From NCBI GenBank assembly GCA_016188115.1, contig JACPIK010000002.1, positions 1 through 64,000 on the forward strand: 64,000 nt of DNA. Reading direction: 5' to 3'. The first letter of the stretch is position 1; each line of letters starts with the position of its first letter. Of the stretch, positions 1-7,876 are shown piece after piece. The position numbers and the translations under genes were made by a program. The stretch comes from Candidatus Woesearchaeota archaeon (GTDB lineage: Archaea; Nanobdellota; Nanobdellia; Woesearchaeales; GW2011-AR9). A model generated the notes under the pieces. The model had not been told where the DNA came from. It ran no database searches and worked only from the letters and a program-made list of their open reading frames with translations.

Positions 1-32
1 GATCGTTGTCTCTTTTCTTGAGCGAGCATGCA

Positions 33-174
33 AGAAATGAGAAAACAATCTCATTTCTGCACCGAAATCAAGTAGTTTCTTGATTTCTTGTGCCGTCCGG
101 TCCGCTGAGAAACGCATGGCGTTTCTAGCGTGCCAGAAATCTACGATTTCTGTGCATATTGACCGACGGTGGTC
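33..174. repeat. Tandem hairpin array A
   Basis: Four perfect inverted repeats follow one another: arms 33-42/49-58 (10 bp), 64-72/79-87 (9 bp, extended by GCAC/GTGC outside), 108-115/119-126 (8 bp, with CGCT/AGCG outside one bulged base) and 134-141/145-152 (8 bp). A weaker GACC/GGTC pair at 161-164/171-174 follows. Loops are 3-6 nt, and most 5' arms begin with a GAAA core. The second hairpin contains CAAGTAGTTTCTTG, which recurs exactly in the array near 33.7 kb. The stretch lies downstream of the Mre11-like gene and contains no gene. Confidence 0.75.
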
Positions 175-189
175 GAATTTCTTTGACTA

Positions 190-1464
190 TTATGTTTTTT
201 CTAAATCTATAATTTTTCTTTCCCACATTTGGTCTAAATCCTCTTCTATTCTTTTTTGAAAATCAGGGACTGTTTCACCTTCACGTTTGGTTGTGTTAAG
301 AACACCTAACATTGATGTTACAAATGAAATGTACTCTGTGTCAGCAATAAGTGAATTCTGCCCTCGATGTTCACGAATAACTTCCTCTTCGATTTCTTCA
401 CTATTTGTTTTTGCAACCATGATTTGCTCGAACTCTGGATTTTGTACTTTTACTGTATTTTTCATCACGAAATACGCGCCATTTTGGTAGAGTTTTTCAA
501 AAATGTCTCGGAAACGGATTTCTCCAACATGTCCCTCCCGTAAAATGCCTTTAAGACGCAGAGTCACCATCGCGTCATGTGCTTCAATTGACTCACACCA
601 CCTCAGCAATTCATTACTTACTTCATGGGGGCTCTTACCTTGACAATCAAAAACAAGCTTTTGATGTGGGGCAACAGCAAGCGGTTTCCATTCTACATTT
701 TGCTTTCCTTGCCCATTAATTTGTTCATTTCCCTGTTCATCTACACTGATAAGATAATAGCCACCTTTCCCATATTTTTCAACTTCTGCAAAATTATTGG
801 GAAATAATGCACCAGGATACGTAGCGCACTTGTATCCCTCTTGCTCTACCTTTGCTGGATGATGGATATGTCCCCCTGCATAATAATCAAAACCTCTAGG
901 AAAGACAGAGAGGGGTTGCGATTCAATCATCGCCATATCTTGCGCTAATAATTCACTAATCGTCGTGTGAAATAAAAATATCTTATATCCTTCCTCTCGT
1001 TCGAGATGTTCCAATGACAGATTTTCATAATATCGTTGATCCAATTGACCTTTACGTCCCACAATTCCCGTCATTTTAACACCCGTTTTAGGGTCTTGCG
1101 TGAATTTCAAATGAAGACTTCGAGAATCTGGATCAATGTGCCCTTTGCACACATTTTCCAGAAGACCTGCTTGCTCAAGCACATCAACCATGGTTTTTCC
1201 ACTAGGTGAGAAATCATGTGATCCTGCAATGACATATAGCGGGATATTTAGATCATGTAATTCTTTGAGTTTTTTTGTTACAATCTTGAGTGTATCTAAT
1301 GAAGGCAGAGAAGTATTAAACAAATCTCCTGCAAAAAGAATAAAATCTACTTTCTGAACAATGCATTCATCCATGGCTTGGAGAAATGCTTTAGTAGAAA
1401 GATCACGCATTGGTTGCTCACGCCAGGATCCAAGATGAAGATCTGCAAAATGAGCATATTTCAT
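190..1464 (-). CDS. mre11: Mre11/SbcD-family DNA repair exonuclease
   Basis: This is a 424-residue calcineurin-like phosphoesterase, the nuclease half of the Mre11-Rad50 complex that processes broken DNA ends. The metal-binding motifs appear in order: DLH (D8, H10), GDLF (D47), GSHD (81-84), FHTT (H165) and GGHIH (196-200). Serine replaces the usual asparagine of GNHD. Beyond about residue 270 lie the capping region and a charged tail that in this family contacts Rad50. No rad50, herA or nurA is in the window; the gene reads toward the left edge, so a partner could lie outside. The start is well fixed because motif I begins seven residues in. Confidence 0.88.
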   Translation of the reverse strand: MKYAHFADLHLGSWREQPMRDLSTKAFLQAMDECIVQKVDFILFAGDLFNTSLPSLDTLKIVTKKLKELHDLNIPLYVIAGSHDFSPSGKTMVDVLEQAGLLENVCKGHIDPDSRSLHLKFTQDPKTGVKMTGIVGRKGQLDQRYYENLSLEHLEREEGYKIFLFHTTISELLAQDMAMIESQPLSVFPRGFDYYAGGHIHHPAKVEQEGYKCATYPGALFPNNFAEVEKYGKGGYYLISVDEQGNEQINGQGKQNVEWKPLAVAPHQKLVFDCQGKSPHEVSNELLRWCESIEAHDAMVTLRLKGILREGHVGEIRFRDIFEKLYQNGAYFVMKNTVKVQNPEFEQIMVAKTNSEEIEEEVIREHRGQNSLIADTEYISFVTSMLGVLNTTKREGETVPDFQKRIEEDLDQMWERKIIDLEKT

Positions 1465-1524
1465 ATATCAAATGGAATAAGTGTTGTTTAAATGAATTGT
1501 GGTAAGAAAAACCTAATAGGATGT

Positions 1525-1690
1525 TTCTCTCCTTCGATCATCTCTTCTCCTTCCAGTCCTCTCATTTTCCCTCTCTTTCTCTCTTCCTAGTTCTTCCCTT
1601 TCCCCCATTTTTCTCTCTCTCTCTCTCACTCCCCTCTTGTTCTTCCATTTTTCTCATTTCCCATTCCCCTCATTTCTATCAATCTACTGC
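1525..1690. repeat. Pyrimidine-rich low-complexity tract with (TC)8
   Basis: The divergent intergenic region between the Mre11-like and MFS genes is almost entirely C and T on the plus strand for about 165 nt, including a perfect (TC)8 run at 1612-1627. It has an open reading frame only because of its composition. Similar CT tracts recur at 7877-7900, 19170-19250, 47353-47384 and 48013-48027, always on the plus strand. The MFS promoter, with a TTTATATC-like box near 1702, follows it directly. Confidence 0.7.
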
Positions 1691-1729
1691 TTCCAAAAGC
1701 TTTTATATCTCTAAGATATATGTTTCATC

Positions 1730-2959
1730 ATGCATCTTATCAAAAATATCAAAAACAAATCATTTTTGAATCGTACTTTGGTAAGTTTGCTCGCAGTAAC
1801 ATTTATCTGGCTTGTTGCAGATGTCGTTCTCGAGTTTGTTTTTCCCACTCGTCTTGAACATTTAGGGAAATCTTATTTTGAAATTGGTCTGTTATTATCT
1901 TTAGCATCATTAGGTGGCATCATTGTAGATTTTCCTGTAGGGAAGTTAAGTGATAAAGCAAATAGAAAAAAGATTATGATCTCAGGTTTAGTTTTATCTA
2001 TTCTTGCAACAATCTTCATTTTCTCTTTTGATGGCGATATCACTCTGACCATGGGCTTCTTATTTTGGGGCGCAGCATATCAGATCTGGAAAGTCCCTCG
2101 CGACGCTAAATTTGCTTCTCAAACGAGTGGAATTCAGCGCGGGCATGATTATGGCTTAGATATGGAAATAAAATATCTCGCACAAACAGTAGGCGCATTT
2201 CTCGGAGGGTTCATTCTTCTCTATCTTGGATTTAGAGGTACAATAGGATATTATTCCATATCTCTCATCATCGCAATCGTGTTACTCTATTTTTTAATTA
2301 CAGAACGACGCCAAAAACCAGTATTAAACCTATTTTTTCATTCACCTAAATCAATTTCTGTTTTGAATGAATTAAAAGAACTACGCTTTACGGGATTATT
2401 TTTACTGCTCTTTTTTGCATTCTTATTTACTGCTTGGGAAGAGATTTTATGGGCATTCCAACCATTATTTTATGGATCGAATGTTCTCAACATCCCCTCT
2501 CATTTAGGAGGATTATTACTTGCTTGCTTCTCTCTTCCAGGAATATTTCTGTCCTATCCTGCTGGAATTCTTGCAGATAAAATCGGAAAAAGAATAGTGC
2601 TTGCAATAGGCATGGGGATTATCGGGTTAGGATTAATTTTCTTTTCTTTTTCACATCAATTACTTTTTATTTTTGGGCTCGCATTGACAATATCAATAGG
2701 ATGGTCTACGGCCTTGCCTGCACTCAATGGATTAATCATCGATCTTTCTTCTAATCAAAAAAAGGGAGAAATTGTAGGACTATGGGACCTGTTTATGGAT
2801 ATAGGGTTTGTCATAGGTCCAATTATTGGCGGGGCTATTGCGGAGTTCTTTGGCGTTCGCGGTGTCTTTCTTGTAATGGGAAGCGTGTTTCTTATCAATG
2901 TTTTTTTCCTTTGCGGTCATTCATTATATCAAAAAATAACCAAAGAAAGTGAATCTTAA
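1730..2959 (+). CDS. Major facilitator superfamily transporter
   Basis: A 409-residue integral membrane protein with about 12 hydrophobic segments, the size and layout of an MFS secondary transporter. The loop between segments 2 and 3 carries GKLSDKANRKKIM, the motif A signature (G-x3-D-x-x-G/N-R-K/R), and a second copy, AGILADKIGKRIV, begins the second half, as expected for the duplicated MFS fold. Substrate cannot be told from sequence; drug or metabolite efflux is typical for this type. A TATA-like box about 22 nt before the ATG suggests a leaderless, monocistronic transcript. Confidence 0.85.
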   Translation: MHLIKNIKNKSFLNRTLVSLLAVTFIWLVADVVLEFVFPTRLEHLGKSYFEIGLLLSLASLGGIIVDFPVGKLSDKANRKKIMISGLVLSILATIFIFSFDGDITLTMGFLFWGAAYQIWKVPRDAKFASQTSGIQRGHDYGLDMEIKYLAQTVGAFLGGFILLYLGFRGTIGYYSISLIIAIVLLYFLITERRQKPVLNLFFHSPKSISVLNELKELRFTGLFLLLFFAFLFTAWEEILWAFQPLFYGSNVLNIPSHLGGLLLACFSLPGIFLSYPAGILADKIGKRIVLAIGMGIIGLGLIFFSFSHQLLFIFGLALTISIGWSTALPALNGLIIDLSSNQKKGEIVGLWDLFMDIGFVIGPIIGGAIAEFFGVRGVFLVMGSVFLINVFFLCGHSLYQKITKESES

Positions 2960-3098
2960 AAAATAGGTCCTAAATTTGACATACATTGCAGATGCTCAAA
3001 GTTCGTTCTTTTTTCTCAAAACCGTCTTTTGGGTGAAAACGATTTGCGAGCTCTTTTAAAATACTTTTTCTACTAAACTATTACATCGAGGTGATGTT

Positions 3099-3560
3099 AT
3101 GACACAAACTATGCGAAAAGGACAAGACAGTAGTAATTCATTAGTTGGAGACCGACTTCGTGCAAGTCACAGTTCCATGGTCTCTGGGAAGGATAACAAC
3201 ATAGGGGAAATGGATAGTGATATTATGGACCAAACAGATCAGCCATATAGCAAAGATCACGAAGTAGTCTTAGAAGATGAAGGAATTAGTTTGGATGCTT
3301 CAGGGCAAAACCAAAATGCATCAAATAAGATGAAAGAAAATCGATACGGGAACGCAGTTGCTAGTAACGAGAGTAATAAAAAGATAGGTAGTGAACCAAA
3401 CCTAAACAGTAGTGGTAATGCTCCCAGCGAGAGAAATTCTACACGTACTGCCCCGATTGCTTCCAAACAGAGTGATGGCCCAAAGAATGATAACCAAGCC
3501 GGTTCTCAAAAACAAAACCAACAAAGTCAACAACAAAGTCAGAAGAGAAAAGATAAATAA
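3099..3560 (+). CDS. Low-complexity, probably disordered hydrophilic protein
   Basis: A 153-residue protein with no hydrophobic core: rich in Ser, Asn, Gln, Lys and Asp, and ending in a run of Gln, Ser and Lys (about 130-153). It has no cysteine, no signal peptide and no transmembrane segment, so it is probably intrinsically disordered and cytoplasmic. A good ribosome site, GAGGTGATG, lies 8 nt before the ATG, and a TTTTAAAATA box lies about 40 nt upstream, which supports it as a real gene. I do not recognise a family. A stress or nucleic-acid-associated role would be speculation. Confidence 0.65.
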   Translation: MTQTMRKGQDSSNSLVGDRLRASHSSMVSGKDNNIGEMDSDIMDQTDQPYSKDHEVVLEDEGISLDASGQNQNASNKMKENRYGNAVASNESNKKIGSEPNLNSSGNAPSERNSTRTAPIASKQSDGPKNDNQAGSQKQNQQSQQQSQKRKDK

Positions 3561-3592
3561 AAAATAAATCATGGTGGTTGGAGTAAATCATA

Positions 3593-3639
3593 GGGGTGGG
3601 GGAAAATATCAAACAGGGGAGAGAACAGAATTAGGGGGG
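3593..3639 (+). other. G-run block, candidate G-quadruplex
   Basis: Four guanine runs lie in 47 nt: GGGG (3593-3596), GGGGG (3598-3602), GGGG (3616-3619) and GGGGGG (3634-3639), with loops of 1, 13 and 14 nt. This is striking in an AT-rich background. It sits just upstream of the NUDIX gene on the coding strand, so it would be in that gene's leader if transcription starts upstream. Confidence 0.5.
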
Positions 3640-3673
3640 AAAACTTAAAAACAGGTTGTCTAACATATCGCTG

Positions 3674-4183
3674 ATGAAAGAATACATCGATCACGACATT
3701 CAAATCAACCGTTTACAATCCTCCTTTCTCCCCCGTTCTGATTACCTTGTAGCACACGCCAATCTCGTTGTAGCTTGTCATGATATTATGATCCAATATG
3801 GCGAGGGGATTCTGTTAGTAAAGCGGGAGAATGACCCTGCTCGAGGACAATATTGGCCGCTTGGTGGACGTATCCTCAAAGGAGTTAGTATTGAAGAATC
3901 TATCCGAAAAAAAGTCAAAGAAGAATGCGGCTTAGAATTAACTCACATCGAAATTCTTGGTTTTGGTCGTACGATGTTTGCCGATGATCCATTTGGACAT
4001 GGAAAAGGAACGGACACGTTTAATATCATGTATTTTGGTATTGGTAAAGGTACATTAAAACTCGACATTCTCCACAGCAACCCCCATATCATCACGCCAG
4101 AAAATTTTGCGTCCCACGAAAAAAGCCTCCATCCCTATGTACGTGATTACGTTGAAAAAGCATTGAAACTAATAAAAAAATAA
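3674..4183 (+). CDS. NUDIX hydrolase, GDP-mannose mannosyl hydrolase-like
   Basis: A NUDIX-fold protein of about 169 residues. The stretch NDPARGQYWPLGGRI followed by KKVKEECGLEL matches the NUDIX region, but the box is degenerate: the first Glu is Val and the Arg-Glu pair is Lys-Lys, with the later Glu-Glu kept. Loss of some box residues together with the N-x-P-A-x-G-x-W-x-x-x-G-G-R pattern resembles the GDP-mannose hydrolase branch, so a nucleotide-sugar substrate is a reasonable inference. I chose ATG 3674; a TTG six codons upstream is in frame. The stop codon TAA is directly followed by the ATG of a short NUDIX-like fragment. Confidence 0.75.
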   Translation: MKEYIDHDIQINRLQSSFLPRSDYLVAHANLVVACHDIMIQYGEGILLVKRENDPARGQYWPLGGRILKGVSIEESIRKKVKEECGLELTHIEILGFGRTMFADDPFGHGKGTDTFNIMYFGIGKGTLKLDILHSNPHIITPENFASHEKSLHPYVRDYVEKALKLIKK

Positions 4184-4285
4184 ATGATGATTAAATCTAT
4201 GTTCCTCACTAAAGAAGCAAAATGCGTATTCCAAGGTGATATCTTTGATGTGTATCAGTGGAAACAAAAACTCTTTGGGAAATAA
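4184..4285 (+). pseudogene. Truncated N-terminus of a NUDIX (ADP-ribose pyrophosphatase-like) gene
   Basis: An open frame of 33 codons starts on the base after the preceding stop codon. Its sequence, including AKCVFQGDIFDVYQWKQKLF, looks like the start of an archaeal NUDIX family whose members continue for another 130 or so residues after this point. Here it ends at a TAA and no continuation is visible downstream in any frame before the next gene. It is best read as a decayed gene remnant; a genuine 33-residue peptide is the less likely alternative. Confidence 0.45.
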
Positions 4286-4320
4286 GCATCTCTCATTAGC
4301 CAGTATATTTATTTTCGCTT

Positions 4321-4692
4321 CTACATCTTTCTCTTGTAATATACCCAGACACTAAAGAACAGCAAATAGATTCCCAACACTGCCCAAGCAAACAGTGATG
4401 TTCCTTCGATGAGTGCAAGAATTATCCCCACCATTGCGGCAACAGACCAAATTATTTTGAGCGTTAACAAAGTATCATAAGTTTCCACGCCTTTATTTCG
4501 CAAATATAACGAAGTCCCGCCAATGCCGATGAATGCTGCCGCAACAATACGCGGAGTTAGTGTTTCAGCGACAGGAAACCCAAACAACGTGAGGGTAAAC
4601 GTGGGAAAAAAAAGCAGTGGTAATGCAAAAAGTATATCTGTCCAGAAATGAATCAAAAACCAAGTTCGTAATGAATGTGGGATCGTGTTCAT
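4321..4692 (-). CDS. Small four-helix membrane protein
   Basis: A 123-residue protein with four hydrophobic segments (roughly 12-35, 47-66, 78-97 and 100-119) and a positively charged C-terminus. The frame is open for 43 codons further upstream, but that extension crosses a TATATATATA promoter-like tract and is basic and non-hydrophobic, so I take the methionine at 4692 as the start. No family is recognised with confidence. It is convergent with the NUDIX genes and divergent from the small zinc protein gene. Confidence 0.6.
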   Translation of the reverse strand: MNTIPHSLRTWFLIHFWTDILFALPLLFFPTFTLTLFGFPVAETLTPRIVAAAFIGIGGTSLYLRNKGVETYDTLLTLKIIWSVAAMVGIILALIEGTSLFAWAVLGIYLLFFSVWVYYKRKM

Positions 4693-4867
4693 GTTTATAT
4701 ATATATTTTCTAGAAGTATATAAACTCCTCTTTTTTTTAAACACTTACATAACTCAATTCCACTGATAACACGTCTCAAGATACGAAAGCTTTTTAAGAT
4801 CACGGACGCACCAAGATACAAAAGAGTAAAACAATTAATTTTAACAAATAAAACTGAGGTGTAAACG

Positions 4868-5026
4868 ATGGTTGAAGGATATTGTGTGAAGTGTAAAGAA
4901 AAACGTGAAATTTCTAATGCTAAAGAAGTATCTATGAATGGAAAAGGCGGTGTAAAACGTCGAGCAATGAAAGGTCAATGTCCTAAATGTAAAACAACAA
5001 TGTTTAGAATTTTAGGAGCTAAATAA
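4868..5026 (+). CDS. Small zinc-ribbon protein (DUF5679-like)
   Basis: A 52-residue protein too short for many gene finders. It has two CxxC knuckles, YCVKC near the N-terminus and CPKC near residue 40, separated by a basic stretch (GGVKRRAMKGQ), and ends in MFRILGAK. This arrangement matches the short archaeal zinc-ribbon family usually labelled DUF5679, whose role is unknown; a nucleic-acid-binding role is plausible from the charge. GAGGTG lies about 10 nt before the ATG. Confidence 0.78.
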   Translation: MVEGYCVKCKEKREISNAKEVSMNGKGGVKRRAMKGQCPKCKTTMFRILGAK

Positions 5027-5115
5027 GCTTTGGAATTCTTTCTTGTTTTTTTTTAATTTTATTTTCGAGTTATCCCTGAAGTAACAATTATATATTACTA
5101 TTCTTTCAAACAATC

Positions 5116-6156
5116 ATGAAAAAAGTAGTTATTGTGGGTGGTGGTTTTGCAGGAGCATTCGCAGCGCGAAACTTACAACATCATTTTGCAGTCACACTTA
5201 TCGATACAAAAAATTATTTTGAGTTTACTCCCTCTATTTTACGCACACTCGTCGAACCAGGCCATTTTTCCAAGATTGAAATTGCTCACTCTTCTTATCT
5301 AACCAAAGGAAAATTTTTGCAAGGAAAAGTAACATTGGTAGAAGAGAACGCCATTTATCTCAATAAACAAAAAATATCCTTTGATTATTTGGTTTTGGCA
5401 ATGGGGTCTAATTATAGCAGCCCTATCAAAGACCAAAATCTCATCATCGCTTCACGAGGAAAAAAGCTGCGTGAATATGCCGAACATTTCAGCAAAATAA
5501 ATCACATTATAGTCATCGGGGGAGGATTGGTTGGAGTCGAGCTTGCCGCCGAGATCATAACTCATTTTCCTACTAAGAGGATAACCATTGTACATGCAAA
5601 AGATGAATTAATTGAACGTAACCCCCCAAGAGCAAGACTCCACGCGTGCCAATTTTTAGAAAAACGTGGAGTTAAAATAATTTGGAATGAGAGAGTAATT
5701 TCCTCTCAATCAGGAGTATATCTTACTGATAAAGGTACTTCCATAAAATCAGATCTTGCCTTTCTCTGTACTGGTATCGAACCAAATTATCACTGTTTGA
5801 ACGAGAAAAGTTCCCTAATGCTTAACGAACGAAAAGCAGTATGTGTCAATGAATTTCTTCAAGTTATGGGTCACTCTAAAATCTTCGCAGCAGGGGATAT
5901 AACTTCTTTTATTGAGGAAAAAACAGCCCAAAATGCAGAGCAACAAGCAAAAATAGTCGTGAAAAACATTTGTAATCTAGAAAAAAACAAGGCTCTTAAA
6001 CCTTATATTTCTAAACCACGTCCTATGATCATTAGTCTAGGCAAATTTGATGGTATTTTTGTGTATAAAAAAATGGTGTTTACAGGTATTCTTCCTGCAT
6101 TGTTTAAGTCAATTATAGAATGGAAAACAATGCGACGATATAAAAAAAATCTGTAA
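5116..6156 (+). CDS. FAD-dependent NAD(P)H oxidoreductase (NDH-2/AIF-like)
   Basis: A 346-residue two-dinucleotide-binding flavoprotein. The FAD motif VVIVGGGFAG is at 4-13, the NAD(P)H motif IIVIGGGLVG at 131-140, and a late FAD-contact motif, IFAAGDIT, lies near residue 255. Length and layout fit type II NADH dehydrogenase and AIF/FSP1-like oxidoreductases that pass electrons from NADH to quinones or other acceptors at the membrane. It has no cysteine pair of the thioredoxin reductase type. It stands upstream of a group of thiol-redox genes (VKOR, glutaredoxin, MsrB), so an electron-supply role is possible but not shown. A TTATATATTA box lies 18 nt before the start. Confidence 0.8.
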   Translation: MKKVVIVGGGFAGAFAARNLQHHFAVTLIDTKNYFEFTPSILRTLVEPGHFSKIEIAHSSYLTKGKFLQGKVTLVEENAIYLNKQKISFDYLVLAMGSNYSSPIKDQNLIIASRGKKLREYAEHFSKINHIIVIGGGLVGVELAAEIITHFPTKRITIVHAKDELIERNPPRARLHACQFLEKRGVKIIWNERVISSQSGVYLTDKGTSIKSDLAFLCTGIEPNYHCLNEKSSLMLNERKAVCVNEFLQVMGHSKIFAAGDITSFIEEKTAQNAEQQAKIVVKNICNLEKNKALKPYISKPRPMIISLGKFDGIFVYKKMVFTGILPALFKSIIEWKTMRRYKKNL

Positions 6157-6173
6157 TAAAAATCTCTTTATTT

Positions 6174-6263
6174 CTAGCATTCACAACAAGTTAAGCAACT
6201 ATTGCAGGAAGTACATTTTTCTGTCTTCACCATCTCTTCTCCACACACTGAACATTCAATCAT
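6174..6263 (-). CDS. Tiny cysteine-rich zinc protein (29 residues)
   Basis: A 29-codon frame on the minus strand encodes a protein with eight cysteines: C4xxC7, then C17xxC20xxxC24 and a CCxC end (26, 27, 29). Such density and CxxC spacing suggest binding of one or two zinc ions. GGTGAT lies 7-12 nt before the ATG as a plausible ribosome site. No name can be given. It sits between the flavin oxidoreductase and VKOR genes, in a region otherwise filled with two hairpins. Confidence 0.6.
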   Translation of the reverse strand: MIECSVCGEEMVKTEKCTSCNSCLTCCEC

Positions 6264-6326
6264 TCATATCACCCTCTTTTGAATATCCTTTCCATTTTGA
6301 AAATATAAACATTATGGTTTGGATCT

Positions 6327-6405
6327 AGGAAACCAACGTAATCATTCGATGTTTGGTTTCCTACAAGAAATCCAACACAAAACCAAATCACTTTGTTGGA
6401 TTTCT
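6327..6405. repeat. Two consecutive long-arm hairpins (array B)
   Basis: Two perfect inverted repeats lie side by side: arms 6327-6336/6353-6362 (10 bp, AGGAAACCAA) and 6366-6377/6394-6405 (12 bp, AGAAATCCAACA). Both loops are exactly 16 nt. The GAAA-leading arms recall the arrays at 33-152 and 33620-33715. They lie downstream of the VKOR gene stop and could act as a terminator for it, but doubled long-arm hairpins are more than a terminator needs. Confidence 0.6.
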
Positions 6406-6440
6406 ATCTGGTTAATTCAACAAAGCGTAAACCTGATCTT

Positions 6441-6977
6441 TCAATATACAAACCAGTACTTCCAGTTAAATGCCAGCAATATGATTATCATTACTATAAT
6501 AAACAAAAATATTGCTAATTTCTCTCTTTTAATGCTCATCCATAATGTTTCTTTTGCAGGTTCTGCTTTCCATAATTTCCAGGAAATACCTAAAATTATT
6601 AAAATTAAGAGATGCGCTGCAGTGCATGCCAAGCATAGTGCTCGAACACTAATTTCCGCATAAATGAAATAAAAAATTGCTCCTAAACCCATAAAGCTCC
6701 ATGCCATTAGAAGAGGAATGGTCGTTTGAGTTTTTCCTCTTAACTGCATTGCCAGATACGCAACCACAGCAAACCAAGCTAAGCCTAGGATCGAAACTGG
6801 TATTCCTGCAAATTTAGAGTAGATACTTCCATTAGCTAACGAACAAGAGATTGTTTTTGAGATATCGCAAACACTTCCCCCTGTATTGTAGTGGTTGCTA
6901 ACTAAATAGATTGAAATAAGTATTCCAACCACACTTAAAACAATAAGGATGATCTTTAATTTACGAATAAGCTCCAT
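6441..6977 (-). CDS. Vitamin K epoxide reductase (VKOR) family thiol oxidase
   Basis: A 178-residue protein with about five membrane helices. The VKOR signature is clear: the loop pair C37 and C45 followed by SIYSKFAGIPVSILG with the conserved Ser, and the active-site CLAC at 115-118. Prokaryotic VKOR passes electrons from a periplasmic thioredoxin-like protein to quinone, making disulfide bonds outside the membrane. Here there is no fused thioredoxin domain; the partner might be encoded elsewhere. It is divergent from the glutaredoxin gene, sharing a short promoter region. Confidence 0.88.
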   Translation of the reverse strand: MELIRKLKIILIVLSVVGILISIYLVSNHYNTGGSVCDISKTISCSLANGSIYSKFAGIPVSILGLAWFAVVAYLAMQLRGKTQTTIPLLMAWSFMGLGAIFYFIYAEISVRALCLACTAAHLLILIILGISWKLWKAEPAKETLWMSIKREKLAIFLFIIVMIIILLAFNWKYWFVY

Positions 6978-7049
6978 ATTTTGCTCAAAATATCATTTCG
7001 TATAAAAATGTGGCGAAAGTCATTTAAAGAAAACGACGATTTAGACTAT

Positions 7050-7421
7050 ATGGTTAATGTTACACTCTATACCACTCCCACTTGTCAATGGTGCGGTAAA
7101 ACGAAAGAATTCTTCAAACAGCACAAAATTCGTTTTACTGAAGTTGATCTCATGGAAGATAGAGCTGCATATGATCGTGTTGTGAACCATACTCATCAAT
7201 TAAGTGTTCCAGTAGTAGAGATCGGTGAAACCTGGGTTGTTGGATTTCATCCCGAAGCGATGCTTCAAGCAATCAAAGTACAAAATGAACAATCTCCCTC
7301 TCCTTCTGCTCCAGCTCCTTTTGTACCTATGAAAGTAGTTCCCCGAACAAAATCAAAAGTGACCAAAGATCCACTTACCAAACCAAACCCTTCCAAAATC
7401 CCTCCTTGGATGAAAAAATAG
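7050..7421 (+). CDS. Glutaredoxin-like protein with proline-rich tail
   Basis: A 123-residue thioredoxin-fold protein. The active site CQWC (C12, C15) follows the first strand, and SVPVV supplies the cis-proline near residue 52, as in the NrdH/glutaredoxin group. After about residue 80 there is a low-complexity tail rich in Pro, Ser and Lys ending in PPWMKK, unusual for the family. I chose the internal ATG at 7050 because glutaredoxin folds begin just before the first strand; upstream in-frame ATGs at 6981 and 7008 lie at or near the TATA-like CGTATAAAAA. It lacks a signal peptide and so acts in the cytoplasm. Confidence 0.82.
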   Translation: MVNVTLYTTPTCQWCGKTKEFFKQHKIRFTEVDLMEDRAAYDRVVNHTHQLSVPVVEIGETWVVGFHPEAMLQAIKVQNEQSPSPSAPAPFVPMKVVPRTKSKVTKDPLTKPNPSKIPPWMKK

Positions 7422-7496
7422 GGACTAAGTAGACTTTAATAAGATCTTGAGCAAATTCTTTATTATTTTCCAAATAATCTCATTGATGATTCAATC

Positions 7497-7874
7497 ATGG
7501 ACGATTCAAAAATCACCAAAAAACTCACCGACCAACAAAAGAAAGTGCTCATTGAAAAAGGCACTCAACCTCCTTTTACAGGCAAATTTCTTCACCACAA
7601 AGAAAATGGATTTTATAGTTGTGCAGGATGCGGACAGGACATTTTCTCTTCTTCAACCAAATTTGATTCTGGTACAGGTTGGCCAAGCTTCTCTGATGTC
7701 ATTGATCAGAACAAGGTAAAACTCATCTCAGACCACAGCTATGGTATAGTGCGTACTGAAGTAGTATGTAGTAATTGCGGCGGACACTTAGGTCATGTTT
7801 TTAACGATGGACCAACACCCACAAAGAAACGATATTGTATAAATTCTTGTTCATTGGAATTTGAGAAAAAGTAG
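7497..7874 (+). CDS. msrB: Peptide methionine (R)-S-oxide reductase MsrB
   Basis: A 125-residue MsrB that reduces methionine-R-sulfoxide in proteins. The structural zinc site is complete (C42, C45, C91, C94). The catalytic cysteine is C114 in RYCINS, and the fold signature GTGWPSF lies at 59-65. A resolving cysteine could be C118, two residues after the motif where many homologues have alanine. The gene follows the glutaredoxin gene in the same direction at a 75-nt distance, and thioredoxin-fold proteins are its usual reductants. Confidence 0.93.
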   Translation: MDDSKITKKLTDQQKKVLIEKGTQPPFTGKFLHHKENGFYSCAGCGQDIFSSSTKFDSGTGWPSFSDVIDQNKVKLISDHSYGIVRTEVVCSNCGGHLGHVFNDGPTPTKKRYCINSCSLEFEKK

Positions 7875-7876
7875 AC

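Noticed and set aside
33-174. Hairpin arrays as a CRISPR array
   Set aside because: Repeats are not of constant sequence or length, spacers are only a few bases, and no cas gene is in the window.
1521-1769. Open frame of 82 codons on the plus strand
   Set aside because: It is a product of the pyrimidine-rich tract (Ser, Leu, Phe and Pro repeats) and overlaps the promoter of the MFS gene.
3571-3651. A 26-codon frame over the G-rich block
   Set aside because: Gly-rich by composition, without ribosome site; the G runs are a better explanation.
6319-6663. Plus-strand frame of 114 codons opposite the VKOR gene
   Set aside because: It is antisense to the well-supported VKOR gene and begins inside a hairpin.
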